This document shows, one piece after another, positions 36,280 to 47,410 of a stretch of DNA of 64,000 nt. Location: assembly GCA_947359465.1 (NCBI GenBank), contig OX375872.1, forward strand, positions 138,899,432-138,963,431. The letters run 5' to 3'. How positions within the stretch are numbered: the first letter of the stretch is position 1; each line of letters begins with the position of its first letter. The DNA is from Metellina segmentata. Lineage: Eukaryota > Arthropoda > Arachnida > Araneae > Tetragnathidae. Below the pieces are notes generated by a model. It saw only the letters and a program-made list of their open reading frames with translations. It did not search any database and was not told the origin of the DNA. The translations under genes were made by a program, and so were the position numbers.

Positions 36280-37495
36280 CAAAATTAGATCAGCTCCATG
36301 ATGTCCATTCTGCAAAATATGTCCGAAAGATATCTCAGATTATCATAAATGTCCTAGCATGACACCCCGATGCGATATTCCACATTGACTAACTCCCGGG
36401 CACTCGCGTCGCCAAGCTTGCCAAACCAGTCGAATTTTTAAGCTGTCTGTCGTTCCGCGGTAATCCCTCCCCCATAAATTGGCAACCCACGTCCTCATGT
36501 TAACGCGCCCGTCTCGTAACGCGAACTATTGTTTGTTTGTTTATTATCCAGAGGCTTGATTATCAATTATCATGGAAGATAGACACGTTTAAAGACAAAT
36601 ATTTAGGCGAGTTGAAGATGGAATTCTTTCTTGCATTAGACGGGGATATGCACTGACGAAAAAAATCGTTTTTGATGTGCAATCCAAACTGAGGAGGAAA
36701 TAGAATTTTGGAAAGCTTCAGCTCACTAACCAACACGTGTTGGATAGAGTGCCTTCGTCGCAATAATTTGAACAGGTGAGTTTTATTTCAAAAATTGATT
36801 TCGCGAAGTGGTGGCGCACAAAAACGGGGGCAAACAAAATGTTATAGCAAAACATTAAATTCACCGTAAACAAACAGCGCGCGATCACTGCGGTTAACGA
36901 ACAATCTCATGGAACGCGAGAAAGCGCGAGGTTGGCATCAGGGATTGGCGTAGTTGCGAAATCCTTGGCGACGCGAGTGCCCGGGAGTTAGTTAATGTGG
37001 AATATCGCCACCCCGATACACTGTAGTGCTTGGTCACGTGTTCAGGACTAGCCATTTTGTTACCCTGTTAGTTGTGACAGTCCGGATAAATCTTTATCCT
37101 GTCACATATTTTATTGTTTTGGTGTGACCAGTTCTAAATATTGAAAATGCCTGCTCATACAAAATTTGAAGTTGACTTTTTCTCCAAGTCTTTGTCCTCT
37201 ATACCAATAGAACTGTGATGCTCTTAAAATGCAAAATATGACTTGGATCATCATGAATGTCTTCCATGACATCCCGAAACACTACAGTACGTGGTCAACA
37301 TTAGGCTCCCTGTTACCCTGACAGTTGTGATAGTCAGGAAATTTTTTTTCTCTCTCACTATTTCGTTGCTTTGGTGTAATCAAGTTCTAAATCTTGAAAA
37401 AGTTGTATATTTTTCTGCAAAAAAGGAAGATTTTTCTCCAGATCTTTATCCTCTATCTCTATACTAATGGTGTCGTTCCCCATCTCAGACTTTCT
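36280..37495. repeat. Tandem repeat, unit about 235 bp, interrupted by a MITE
   Basis: 'ATCATGAATGTC', 'GACA(C/T)CCCGA', 'ACACT(G/A)(T/C)AGT', 'TTGTTACCCTG', 'AGTTGTGA(C/T)AGTC' and 'TCCTCTAT' recur. One unit is split by the element at 36372-37008. The next unit supplies the undisrupted equivalent at about 37266-37290. Confidence 0.75.
36372..37008. mobile_element. MULE-type MITE, 637 bp, with 9 bp target-site duplication
   Basis: The terminal inverted repeats start GCGATATTCCACATT and continue through CTAACTCCCGGGCACTCGCG for about 46 bp at both ends. They are flanked by the direct repeat CACCCCGAT (36363-36371 and 37009-37017). A 9 bp duplication with long termini is typical of Mutator-like elements. 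The interior is relatively GC-rich and contains a 66-codon minus frame (36563-36763) that might be captured sequence, but no transposase is visible. Confidence 0.85.
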
Positions 37496-37629
37496 TTTCT
37501 TTTGACGTGAATACTTCTTTTACATCAGACCAGTACGGAAAGTTGAACGTTACGAAAAAGGGGTATTAAGTTAGGTATAATAATTTCTGTATTACCAACG
37601 AGAATCAAACCAACCTAGAATCATTTGAT

Positions 37630-37990
37630 AACGGACTTCAATAACTGATGATAGATTCACGTCCCAGGAAAGAATAAGTAAAATTATTCCAAAGGATTCA
37701 CTTCCAAGTAAAAAAGCAGTAGAATAATTCGAAAGGACTCACTTCCATGAAAAACAGCAACAGAATAATTCCAAAGGATATTCTATTTTAAGTAAAGAAC
37801 CAATATAATATTTCCAAAGGTTGAAAGAATTCTAGAATTCTTCCAAACAATAAGTGTGGTTATTTAGTAATTACGCGCGTGTTGTGTGGTAAAAGTATCA
37901 CTACACTACTCAGAAATATTGTGACTCTCAGAATGTTGCCAGGCAACCATACGTTTCTGTTAGGCTAGTTGATTACTTAATACATAAATA
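37630..37990 (-). repeat. Dispersed copy of the minisatellite-bearing element, reversed
   Basis: 'AATATTTCCAAAGG.TG', 'TTCCAAAGGATTCACTTCCAAG' type units (about four) are followed by the head 'GTGGTTATTTAGTAATTACG' and 'GTGTTGTGTGGTAAAAGTA'. This is the reverse complement of the arrangement at 7550-7720. Confidence 0.75.
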
Positions 37991-38690
37991 AATTCGTTTA
38001 CAAATTGGAAAATAAACTCTTCATTTTTAGTTAAGTCTCTTGTCATGAAGTGCGATATACTTGCATATTCCCAACATAATTACTTGTAAACCGTTTAAAT
38101 CCCTCGACTTAAATAGGTTAATCTCAACAATTTGAAAATTCATTTCCTAATGTAATCTTCGGAAATGCTACTAAAAACGACTTATAAACTTCTGTAAGCC
38201 ACCCGAAGTTTATTTTTTGGACTATTTGAATTAGTTGCGTTCTAATAGCATGGACACCAAACTAATTTGAAAAATCCCATACCATTTGACCTAAACTTAA
38301 TCTCTGGAAAACACACATCATCATTCTTAACATGAAAGGATGCGGATGCGAGATCTCAAAAGTAAACTAGTGCTTATTTCGACCGCTTGATTTGCTTATT
38401 CGCCTTATTTACAATAAATTGTTATAATGGCTTAATGAACAAATAAAAAGGCATCAATTAAGTTATACTTGTTTCAGTTGCTACAAGGATAACTTTTATC
38501 GTTCTTTAAGATTAAGTGGAAGATTAGCGATCCCGTATGAATCATAAAACCATTAGCACCTTTCCACATGACTAGTAATACTTAAGGTCACGCATTTTTT
38601 AAGTAGCGTATAATAAACAAGTGAGGTTTTGTGATTTTTTGAGATTCTGTAACATCAATTTATAGGGGATTTTAATCTATCGGCAGCTGA
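37991..38690. other. Non-coding DNA, nothing recognised
   Basis: No coding signal, repeat or transposon end that I can identify. Confidence 0.5.
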
Positions 38691-38699
38691 TGGAATTAA

Positions 38700-39131
38700 C
38701 CCTCCAAGTGGTTTCGACGAGATATCTCGTCCATCAAGATCCGACTGTCTTTGCTAATGACGAAATATCTCGTCCATCGAAATCTGACCAGTTTTTCTGA
38801 TGACGAGATATCTCGTTGAGACAAAACTGCCCCATCACTCAAAGGTAAAAAAAAATTCAAGAAGGAAAAACAAATGATCCCTTGCCTAGAACTGGTGACA
38901 ATTTGAAACAGATTTTTGCATCAGAGTCTGACCATTACAGGGCAGTTTTTAACGTAAAGATGACCACCAGAAGGATAAACCCTTCAAGTAGTTTCGACAG
39001 AATATCTCGTCCGTCAAGATTGCTAATGCCGAGACAGTTCGTCATCAATATACTGTCGATATTTTGAGGATGGCAAAATCAAGATCTGGTCGGTTTTTTC
39101 AATGACGAGATATCTCGTCGCGACAAATAAC
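38700..39131. mobile_element. Two adjacent TTAA-type MITE copies
   Basis: The first starts TTAA|CCCTCCAAGTGGTTTC and carries GACGAGATATCTCGTC-type palindromes at three places. A right-end-like 'CCACCAGAAGGATAA' occurs near 38962-38976, after extra unrelated sequence. The second starts immediately after ('CCCTTCAAGTAGTTTCGAC') and ends 'ACAGGAGGCTTGA' near 39131. Confidence 0.7.
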
Positions 39132-39540
39132 AGGAGGCTTGATTAGATTGAGACGTTGTAGAAAACAATACACGTTTTTAATTCATCCACTTTTAAACTT
39201 GTATCTGTATAATTTGTTGCATGTTTTTTTACAAAACATACCATGTATCCAAGCTAAGGACTTTCAGTCTTATCTGTTTAAAATTAATGAACGGAGTTAA
39301 CTTAAACTTTAGAAATGCAGATCGTGGTTTGGTGTTTCGATCAGAACTTTAGGCTATCAAGAGGCATTGAGATGCGTGGTGTCTTCAGGGAAGGAACATA
39401 CAAAGTTAAGTCACATTATTATGACCTCCGTTTACTTTTGACCTCAGGAGCGCGTGACAATGAAATAAGGCAAATGTCAGGTGCTGGCTTAATAGGTTTG
39501 TAAGGTGAGATAGAGTAGGTATTATGTAACATATTGGGTT

Positions 39541-40480
39541 CGTATGTATAAATATTTAGGATTATTTCTTGATCCTAAATTACTTTGCACCGATCACATC
39601 ACTTACGCTATGAGTAAGGATGTGATCGTCCAAAAACAAATTTATCTGCTTATCACTCACAGGAGTAGGATCTCTCTTGAAAATACAATACTCCTCTATA
39701 TGCCCATCATTAGACCAACCCTCACTTATGGATATAAAATATAGGGATCCCATTTGTGTGCCCTAAATCTCAAAAGACTGCACATCTTTCAAAATCGTTC
39801 TTGACCTACCATCGAGTATGTTCCTAATTTGTCCAAAAGTAAGTCATCCATTCGAATTTTCAAAAGTAAACCTATAGCTGAATTCTTGTAGCATCTTTCA
39901 GCTTTCAGCTAAATTCTTTCAAAAAATACTTCAGGTGCCAAATGAAGCACTATAGTCATTATCACCATATGACGCCACTGTCAACTGTCACAGATCATGT
40001 ACTCTTTTGCCATCAGCAGTTTAACACATTCCCACGTCGACCAAAGCGTCGTTGTGGTGTGTTTCGTTAGAGAGAGAACCTGAAGATTACAACTTCAATT
40101 CCTTAAGTTAATTTTCCTGATAAATTAGTTCTCTACAATTCTCAAGCAGTGATAAAATAATCAGTGATACTATAGGACTTTTAAATCTATCACTACTTTC
40201 AACATCTAATCAACATTTAAATCTCTCTCTCACTCACTCAAATTTCTTAAAATTTTACCTTTCTTATGTTAATGCTCTTCTTGCAGGGGTATAAGTCATG
40301 ATCCAGAATTAATCACCAAAACCTAAGTTGCCACGTAAAGTAGTTGGGTCACCGTTTGACTACAACACGAAATTTATTAGTTTTGTACTAGTTTATTATT
40401 ATGTTTATTAAGTCCTTATAACTAAATTTTATATTAAACTTTTCCTTCCTTCATGTAAATTTCCTTATTTCAAGTTTCGA
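39541..40480 (+). pseudogene. Decayed non-LTR retrotransposon reverse transcriptase, jockey-like 3' end
   Basis: The translation of 39544-39744 has YKYLGLFLDPKLLCTDHI (the KYLG.xLD motif that follows the RT catalytic region), then a Ser-Arg-xSerLeu stretch and IIRPTLTYG. These are landmarks of the C-terminal RT region in jockey-like elements. After an in-frame stop, homologous sequence continues: 'LKRLHIFQNRS', and a late histidine/proline-rich segment ending in 'FPRRPKRR'. Multiple stops and frameshifts make it non-functional. The RT catalytic core is absent, so the copy is 5' truncated. The AT-rich stretch to about 40480 may be its 3' untranslated region. Confidence 0.75.
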
Positions 40481-40489
40481 TCGTATGAT

Positions 40490-40930
40490 GATAAGGAGAT
40501 GTGTTGTTTTGCAGCGGGTGCTCCTAAAGAAATACATTGTATCCTTCTTCAGCAACATATCGTTTAACGACGCCAAAGGCACAAATCCGCAAAATTGATC
40601 TTTCTACGAAAACATGTTCAAAGCTTTGATGCTTTGGTAGGTAGGAATTTTAACGGATGGTCGCTGCATCCATGCTGACAAAGGTTCATCGCCAGAAACG
40701 GCTACAATTTGCACGACAGTGTCAAAATTTAACTTTTATTTACTGTCAAAGGTTTGCATTTTCTCCGATGAGTCACGTTTTCCGCTCCACCGAATGGACG
40801 GACGTTGGAGTGTCAGATGAGAAACCTCCGAGGACAAACACTCTGCAACCATTGTTGGAACATAATATAAGCTGTTGTCGTTAGCGTTATGGTTTGTGGA
40901 ATGTGTTCTTGTCATTGTCAGATACCCTTG
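40490..40930 (+). pseudogene. Decayed Tc1/mariner-type transposase fragment
   Basis: The frame at 40657-40884 contains LTKVHRQKRLQFARQCQNLT followed by a segment aligning with the '(W)SDES.F' region of Tc1 transposases, here corrupted by frameshift ('FAFSPMSHVFR'). The helix-turn-helix N-terminus and the end of the catalytic domain are missing or scrambled. Family knowledge: Tc1 transposases place 'L...HR..RL.FA..H..WT' about 15 residues before the second catalytic Asp region. No terminal inverted repeats are identified. Confidence 0.6.
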
Positions 40931-41177
40931 CCAACCTTCTAGAATTGTATTAACTCACTATTACTCTGTCTAGAAGCTGCTCGTGCTGCACACGGTGGTT
41001 ATTATGGATATTAGCTGGTGGCCATTATCGGTGCTCACACTAAAGTACAAACTACTTTAGTAGACTCTATACTATACTTATTTTCATTGATTCCAATTGC
41101 TGTACCATCCTAAGTATACAAAGAGTTTTACTATCCTAAGTACGCAAAGAGTTGTATTTTCCTAAATACACACATAC

Positions 41178-41199
41178 AGAGAGAGAGAGAGAGAGAGAT
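41178..41199. repeat. (GA)n microsatellite
   Basis: About ten consecutive GA dinucleotides. Confidence 0.9.
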
Positions 41200-41339
41200 C
41201 AGACACAAACTGAGAAGTTGGCAAGTTACTTGGCGCTCATCAAGTGCATGTAAAAGCACCGATTAAGGTGTAGCGTCAACAACTGTCACGGAGATACACA
41301 CGGGCGTGGACAGTCATAACAAAGTGATTCGATTATATA

Positions 41340-41900
41340 TAGTAAAGGTGCAATAAGCGCCTTATATCTTGGCACTATAATTCTTAGCAGAACTTGTCGA
41401 TATGTCTTGTCGGAATTGACACACATGGGCTCTATTTGCTTGCAGTGGATACCATTTCATGTTAAAGTATTTGGTAATGAATTAGCTGATATTTTCTCAT
41501 GTATAGGAGGGTTGATAATCTCAGCAAATGTTAATCTCACCACCTCCAATATTTACTTCTTGTACAAATAAAAAAACTCTAAACAGGGTCTATTCCTCCC
41601 CACATTCGTGATGTCCCTTAACCTTTTGACCACGCGGCTATAGATACAACTGGTGGATAACTCTTATAACTTTCAAGGTACAACTGCAGTACTGGACTTA
41701 GTCTTAATTCTTTCTTGGCCCGATCAAGGTACAATTGATTGCTGTATCAGCTGTATGTAGTCTAAAGTTTAAAGCACTCTGGACGAAGTTCAATACTGCA
41801 CCAAACTGCTCTGACAAGACTTAGAAGCGGACACACGCTATATACGATTCATGTGAGAGGAATTAAGAGCTTTTCAACTTGCTCATATTCCACAACCTCG
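41340..41900 (+). pseudogene. Decayed RNase H and C-terminal region of a non-LTR retrotransposon
   Basis: Around 41436-41500 the translation reads LQWIPFHVKVFGNELAD, the last conserved block of retrotransposon RNase H (typically LQWIPSHVG..GNE.AD). About 300 bp downstream QTALTRLRSGHT matches the post-RNase H segment of I-like/jockey-like elements. Stops and frame changes lie between them. It may or may not belong to the same original element as the RT relic at 39541-40480; the Tc1 relic lies between them. Confidence 0.7.
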
Positions 41901-42038
41901 GAAACTTCTTCCTTTATTTTTGAATATATCGGTGTCTCTGTAAAATAGCTACTATATGAACAGGAGTTGGTCTGTGTGCGACTTGAAAAACTATTTTTCC
42001 CTTGGTCTATATTATACCTTAACCAAGGGGATTATTAA

Positions 42039-42209
42039 CCCTACATATGGTTTCAACGAGATATCTCGTCATCCAGGTATTGCCGATATTTTATAATGAC
42101 GAGATTAAAATCTGCTCAATTTCCTTCTAAAGACGAAATATCTCGTTCATCAAGATTTGGTCAGTGTTCTAATGACGAGATACCTCGTTAAGAGAACCAC
42201 CAGGAGGGG
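42039..42209. mobile_element. TTAA-type MITE copy, 171 bp
   Basis: Starts TTAA|CCCTACATATGG, contains ACGAGATATCTCGTC and further ATGACGAGAT blocks, and ends CCACCAGGAGGGG. The right TTAA has decayed to GTGA. Confidence 0.75.
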
Positions 42210-42214
42210 TGACA

Positions 42215-43448
42215 ACACAACACATATTTTTTGTTTCTAGTTTCAAAACTCCTTCATTGATGTAGATATTTTAAAACACTTGTACTGTTTTTATTCACTC
42301 GCCATTTGTATAACTAGATGTCAGCTGCGCGAAGAGGGAAATCTAACTGCCCCTTTTTATTCAAGCTGATTACAGTATCAATAAATAAATCCTAAATGTA
42401 TTGAATATTAAATTTATTATATCGAAACACTGCCAGGAGAAATTAACAAAAAATTGCATAACAATCGTTTTGTGTCGAGTTCTATACAGTATATAAAGGT
42501 TGCTATTCCTAGCTTTTTCGAATAATTGTTTTATAATAATTTCTTCCACTAATTAACTTTAAAAAAAAAGTATTGCGTGGACCATAGTTTCCAAAAAAAA
42601 TGTTTTGTTCGATTCCACCTTTTTAAAGACAATTTTCTTCGGCAACCCCTCTGAAAAAATTTATCTCAAGTAATAATAAAATGGAATTATAGCTTAGTTC
42701 CTATAATTTTTAAATTTCACCAGAACATTTTACTGATGCAAGAGAAAAATACACCCAGTAAAGAATCATACCTGTTCCACCTACAAATCACAGGCCATGA
42801 CGAACCTATATACTTTTAGGACACTATAATTTGATAATAGGTGGATACACTTTATTTTCTAATCACTCACTCGAGCCTTAAAACAGTTTGTGTCTGAGCC
42901 ACTAGTTAGAGACGACTGTTTTAGAACGGTAATTGTCCTTAAATTACGCATACAATGTCAGAATCATGAACAAAATGCTATTATTTACATTACTTTACTA
43001 CCATAACAATGACTTAAAAAATTGTGATTAAGAGCAACTGGAAACTAATTTCGAAAACTGCTGGAGTGGAATTTGTTTTAATACCTATTGGACTGAGACT
43101 GAAGTAAAGCTTTGTTAACGTCAACAATGTCTATACGAAGACATAACAATTAGTTAAGCACTTTTTCAGGACGTTCTTTTTTCTTTTAAACGAAAGAACG
43201 GTATTTCTAGCAAGTTCAAAAATGCAGCTAAGCGTTCTAACTAATTCCTAGAATAGCAAATGGAATTCGAAAAGACAAACAAGATTGATTTCTCGTATTC
43301 GTTTTCAAGGAGTCGTTTATCAACCCAAGTGTACTTTAGACCATTTCTTCTTATTTTAGACATTTTTTTCTTTATTCATGTGGTTGGTCAATTTAATTTT
43401 AATGGCGCAAGGGCCGGATATATAACACAAACAAACCACCGTTGAAAT
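42215..43448. other. AT-rich non-coding DNA with a small hairpin
   Basis: No gene or repeat recognised. A hairpin of CGTTCTTT with AAAGAACG sits at about 43173-43201. A 61-codon frame at 43260-43445 is unsupported. Confidence 0.5.
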
Positions 43449-43452
43449 TTAA

Positions 43453-43655
43453 CCCTCCTGGCAATTATATCGACGATGATTCGCGTCACTAGCGAAATTA
43501 GTCAGATCTTGGTTGACAAGATATCTAGTACATTACAAGAAAACCGACCAGATCCTGATCTCTCAAAGAGTCGACAATATCTTGATGAAATACTTCACTA
43601 GTAAAATAGGTCAGATCTTAATGGATGAGATATGTCGACGAAACAACTTGGAGGG
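43453..43655. mobile_element. TTAA-type MITE copy, 203 bp, intact target duplication
   Basis: Bounded by TTAA at 43449-43452 and 43656-43659. The ends read CCCTCCTGG and CTTGGAGGG, so the terminal inverted repeat is CCCTCC. It is internally related to the copies at 38700, 42039 and 63464 in inverse orientation. TTAA duplication with CCCT ends suggests a piggyBac-type element. Confidence 0.85.
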
Positions 43656-43850
43656 TTAAAATTTCAACAAGGGAGGAAAAGCATCAAGTGTTGGTGATGG
43701 TAAAACTGAAGACATGGCATATCACTAGGATACAATGAGGCTCCCAGAGAAGGCAGTCGACCTTGAGTCAGTCAATTTCTGAATATGTGTGAAAGCGCGT
43801 TTGCAGAAGGATGCTGTTGTTTGTTGCTTATCTTCCAGTGTCTGACGAAG

Positions 43851-44153
43851 TCAGTCAAGATCCATAATACCGTTGACTTGCAAGAAGTCGAGCACAATAA
43901 GTGGATCGCGATAGATGTCCTCTCTGGAGAGGCCCATGCAATCCACTAGATCCGCAGAAGTCTGATGGTTGAAGCACTTGGTGCAGGTGGCGAAGACCTT
44001 CCTTCCCTCGATAAATGAGAGGCACTTGATGTGACCGCTAGCCAGTTTAGAAAGAGCAGTCCGGGAGGCGTATTTAGAAACCCTGGCGCTTGCAGCACAA
44101 AACGGAAATACGTCATTACATAGATGCGCAGACGCGCCCTCGCACGCAAACAC
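43851..44153 (-). CDS. Possible small protein or last exon, 100 residues, unknown function
   Basis: This minus-strand frame stands out from its AT-rich surroundings by balanced composition and a well-mixed peptide. The part encoded by 43851-44060 has a CTKC zinc-knuckle-like pair, a 'GLSREDIYRDPL' helix-like segment, a hydrophobic 'IVLDFLQVNGI' stretch and an acidic end. I do not recognise the family. The first third (44062-44153) overlaps an inverted repeat also found at 46683-46771, so the true start is uncertain. The 3' part could instead be a terminal exon after an acceptor near 44055 (pyrimidine-rich CTCTTTCT before CTGGCTAG). It could also be a retrocopy. Neighbouring sequence is otherwise transposon and tandem repeat, and no partner exon is evident. 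Confidence 0.4.
   Translation of the reverse strand: MFACEGASAHLCNDVFPFCAASARVSKYASRTALSKLASGHIKCLSFIEGRKVFATCTKCFNHQTSADLVDCMGLSREDIYRDPLIVLDFLQVNGIMDLD
44062..44150 (-). repeat. Left arm of an inverted repeat of about 90 bp
   Basis: Matches the reverse complement of 46683-46771. Both contain CGTATTTAGAAACCCTGGCG, CGGAAATACGTCAT and AGATGCGCAGACGCGCCC. CpG-rich, unlike its surroundings. The combination of a GCGCA-type motif and TGACGTA next to GGAA resembles animal core-promoter sequence, which is an inference only. Confidence 0.75.
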
Positions 44154-44229
44154 AGCGAGCCTAAACAGTAAACACGACCCTCGCTCGTATTGATATTGAG
44201 AGATGTGTAATGGCCGTTTTATCTAAAAA

Positions 44230-46640
44230 TTAATAATTGTCGGGTTTACATTTCTCTTAGCAAATAAAAAATGTATTAAATAAAGCCATAATGGTGAACA
44301 ACTGTGTGTGTAACATAACTCCATATAAAAAAACACGTGTATCTGAAATTTGAAGATAGAAGTTGGATTACACAAGTACACACAACTTTTTTCATAAATC
44401 TTACTTCTTGTTTACTTGGGCATTAAAAAGTATGAATAAATTATTCGTTTCTCTTTTTCACACACAAAAAAACAACATTTTCAGTTGGAATTAACTTAAA
44501 GATGAGTGTGAAGAAGTTCAGGGTGAGTTCTGTCGACAAAGTACTTATAGAGCCAAAATGTTTAAAATCACTTATTTCTTTTTACTTTTGGCAGTAAAAA
44601 GTTAGTATTATTTATTGCTTTCACTTTTTCACCAAGAAAAACATTAATAATTCTAATTTACTAAAAGATGAATGAAAAGTCCACGGTGAAATCCTTAGAA
44701 AAAGCTGCACACACATTTTCACACATCTTTTTAAAAAATGCTTACTTCTTTTTCATTTTGATATTAAGAAGTTCGAATTAATTATTACTTTCACGTTTTC
44801 ACCAAGAAAAACCATTAGTAATTCAAATTTACTAAAAGAGGAGTGGGAAAAGTTCACGGTGAAACCCTTTCACAAAGCTGCATACTCATTTTCACACACA
44901 ACTTCTCTAAAAATGCTTACTTCTTTTTACTTTTGGGATGGAAAAGTTTGTTTTTATTAATAGTTTCACCATTTTACAAAGAAAAAACATTAACACTTGA
45001 ATTTCACTAAAGGATGAGTGTCAAAATGTTCATGGTGAGCTGGATCAACAAAGTACTTTCAGAGACAATTAAAAAAAAAAAGCTTCATTCATGTTTTTTT
45101 TAGCAGTTATAAATTTGTATCTGTGTTTACTTTGAATTATGTACCAAGAAATAAGTTTAATATTGTAGGAAATAACCAAAAGTTGCATGAAAAAACTACA
45201 CAGTGAACTGCTTCGACAAAGTTGAACAGACACATTCATACCCCAAATTTTTATAAATGTTTTTATCCATAATATTTTTGCATCAGTAAGTCTCTTTTAT
45301 TGTATACTTTGTTTTATATACCTTGGAAATAGTTTATTAATTAGAATTAACACAAAGGTTCATGTAAACATCTCAAAATGAGCTGTCTTCATTATGTTAA
45401 CACAGCATGTTAGAAAGACACACAAAATAGTCAAAAAGTGCCAATTTCTTGATTTCTTTTGCTTGGACAGGTTGCAAATGATAAATACTTTCTGTTTTTC
45501 ACAACAAAAAAAACTGTTAGAAAGTTGGAATTATGTAAAAAGTACATGAAACAAGTTCACGGTGAAATGCATCGACAAAGCTGAACACACACATTAAGAC
45601 CTAGTATTTTTATTAATTGCTTTTTCCAATATATTTTTGCATCAATAAGTTGATTTTATTATGTTCTTTCTTTTCTATATATTTTGTAAAAAGTTTATTA
45701 CATAGAATTAGTATAAAGTTTTAAGGTAACATGTCAAAAGCAGGTGACTTCATAATGTTAACACATCCAATTTTTAAAATACACACAAAACCTCTAAAAA
45801 CGACTACTTTCCTCATTCCTTTAATATTTATACTTTGCAATTATCGAATAGTTTGTGGTTTTGATCAAGAAAAACATTTAATGTTTTGAATTATTAAAAA
45901 AGTGCATGAAACAAGTTCAAGGTGAAATGCTTCGACAAAGATGCACAGACACTTTCACACCCAGAATTTTTATTTATTGTTTTTTACCCAATTTTTTGCA
46001 TGAATAACTTGGTTTTATTATGTTCTTTGTTTTCTATGTCTTGGAAAGAGATTATTAATATAATTAAATGAAAGTTTCATGGAAACATTTCAAAATCACC
46101 TGCCTTGACAATGGTTACAGAGCATATTAGAATCAAACACAAAACTCTAAAAAGTGATAATTTCTTGATTCCCTTTGGATTGACAGGTTGGAAATCATAA
46201 ATGCTTTCACTTTTTCACCCAGAAAACATTTTATAAAGTTAGAATTAATTAAAAAGTACATGAAACAAGTACTCATTGCAAATGCATTGACGAAGGTAAA
46301 CACACTTATGAGACCCAGAACTTTTATTTTTTGTTTTTTTCCAAAAATTTTTGCCTTTATAACTTTCTTTTGTTGTGTTCTTTCTTTTGTATAACTTGGA
46401 GTTCATTACAAATAATTAAATGAAAGTTACATGAAAGCATGTCAAAATCACCTGCCTGAATAATGTTGACACGGCAGTGTAAGTAAATACAAAACCCCTA
46501 AAAAATGGTAATTTCTTTAACATGTGTGCATGGACAAGTTGCAATTGTTAAGTAGATTGTATTTTTCACCAAGAAAAGATTCTAATAGTTAGAATTAAAT
46601 GAAAAGTACACGAGACCAGTTCACGGTGAAATGAGTAAAT
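44230..46640. repeat. Tandem array, units about 180 bp at left grading to about 360 bp at right
   Basis: 'TCACGGTGAAATGC.TCGACAAAG', 'CACACATT(C)', 'TTGGTTTTATTATGTTCTTTG', 'AAAATCACCTGCCT', 'CACAAAACCTCTAAAAA' and 'TTTTTCACCAAGAAAAACATT' recur. Left of about 45080 the unit lacks the 'TTATTATGTTCTTT...' half. Right of it a longer composite unit is repeated about four times. The array is enclosed by the inverted 90 bp arms. Confidence 0.85.
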
Positions 46641-46682
46641 GACTCTCGTCAACGGCGTGGCGTCGTATGCCGGAACGCGGGT

Positions 46683-46771
46683 TTGTTTGCGCGGGCGCGT
46701 CTGCGCATCTATGTATATGACGTATTTCCGTTTGTGCTGGAAGCGCCAGGGTTTCTAAATACGCGTCCGGG
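46683..46771 (+). repeat. Right arm of the inverted repeat of about 90 bp
   Basis: Inverted partner of 44062-44150. It is followed by unrelated sequence, so if the left arm is the 5' part of a gene, this arm is a truncated copy of it. I see no convincing target-site duplication outside the two arms. Confidence 0.75.
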
Positions 46772-47336
46772 AGCCTCTGTCACACTGGAGGTCTAAAGTT
46801 GGCTGCTAACTCCGGCTATCGCCGTGGAAATTTCCCACAGACAACTTGTTATCAAAACTATTCCTTTCGGCACCAAACGGTGAATCCTAGAATTAGATTC
46901 AACGCTAAAGACGCCAATTGCTTATGAAGACGCTAAAGACGCCAATTGAAGATAGGAAGGGATCACCTATCTTCTAACGAAATAGACGGACCATGTAGGC
47001 GAAGTCGATGTCGTAGGATCTCTGAATGGTAAATTATGTGGACTTACGAATCGCCTTCGCCGATTTCCAGTCGAAACGCTGACTAGTGGGTTTTTTTTTA
47101 TTACCACGGTGTAGATAATCAATTTAACCAATCAGTAAGTTATGAGTCTTGCTTTTACCCACAACCACGTCCCAGATCTTCAAACTGAGCAACTGGAAGA
47201 AGAAACATGAAGCTGCGGGCACAAGCTCCGTCTATTTCATTTAAAGGTCGATGGAAAGGATTTGTCATCACCATTTCAATAATTTAACCAATAGACTCGT
47301 TAAAATCACGTTACTCAACTACGTTCGCATGAAACT
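46772..47336. other. Relatively GC-balanced unique sequence, no gene supported
   Basis: Includes the direct repeat GACGCTAAAGACGCCAATTG (twice, 46910-46950). No open frame of useful length and no transposon end. Confidence 0.45.
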
Positions 47337-47371
47337 ACCTTGCATCGTAACCCGGGGTTACGATGTAAGGT
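47337..47371. repeat. Near-perfect 35 bp palindrome
   Basis: Two 17-base arms (beginning ACCTTGCATCGTAACCC) around a single central G, with one arm mismatch. Able to form a tight hairpin or cruciform. The role is unknown. Confidence 0.85.
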
Positions 47372-47410
47372 TTGTTTTAAGAAAGTCAACTCCCTGACTG
47401 ATTCCTTATT

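Noticed and set aside
43479..43640. GACGAGATATCTCGTC-type palindromes as transcription-factor operators
   Set aside because: They occur inside every copy of the TTAA-bounded MITE, so they are element sequence rather than locus-specific regulatory sites.
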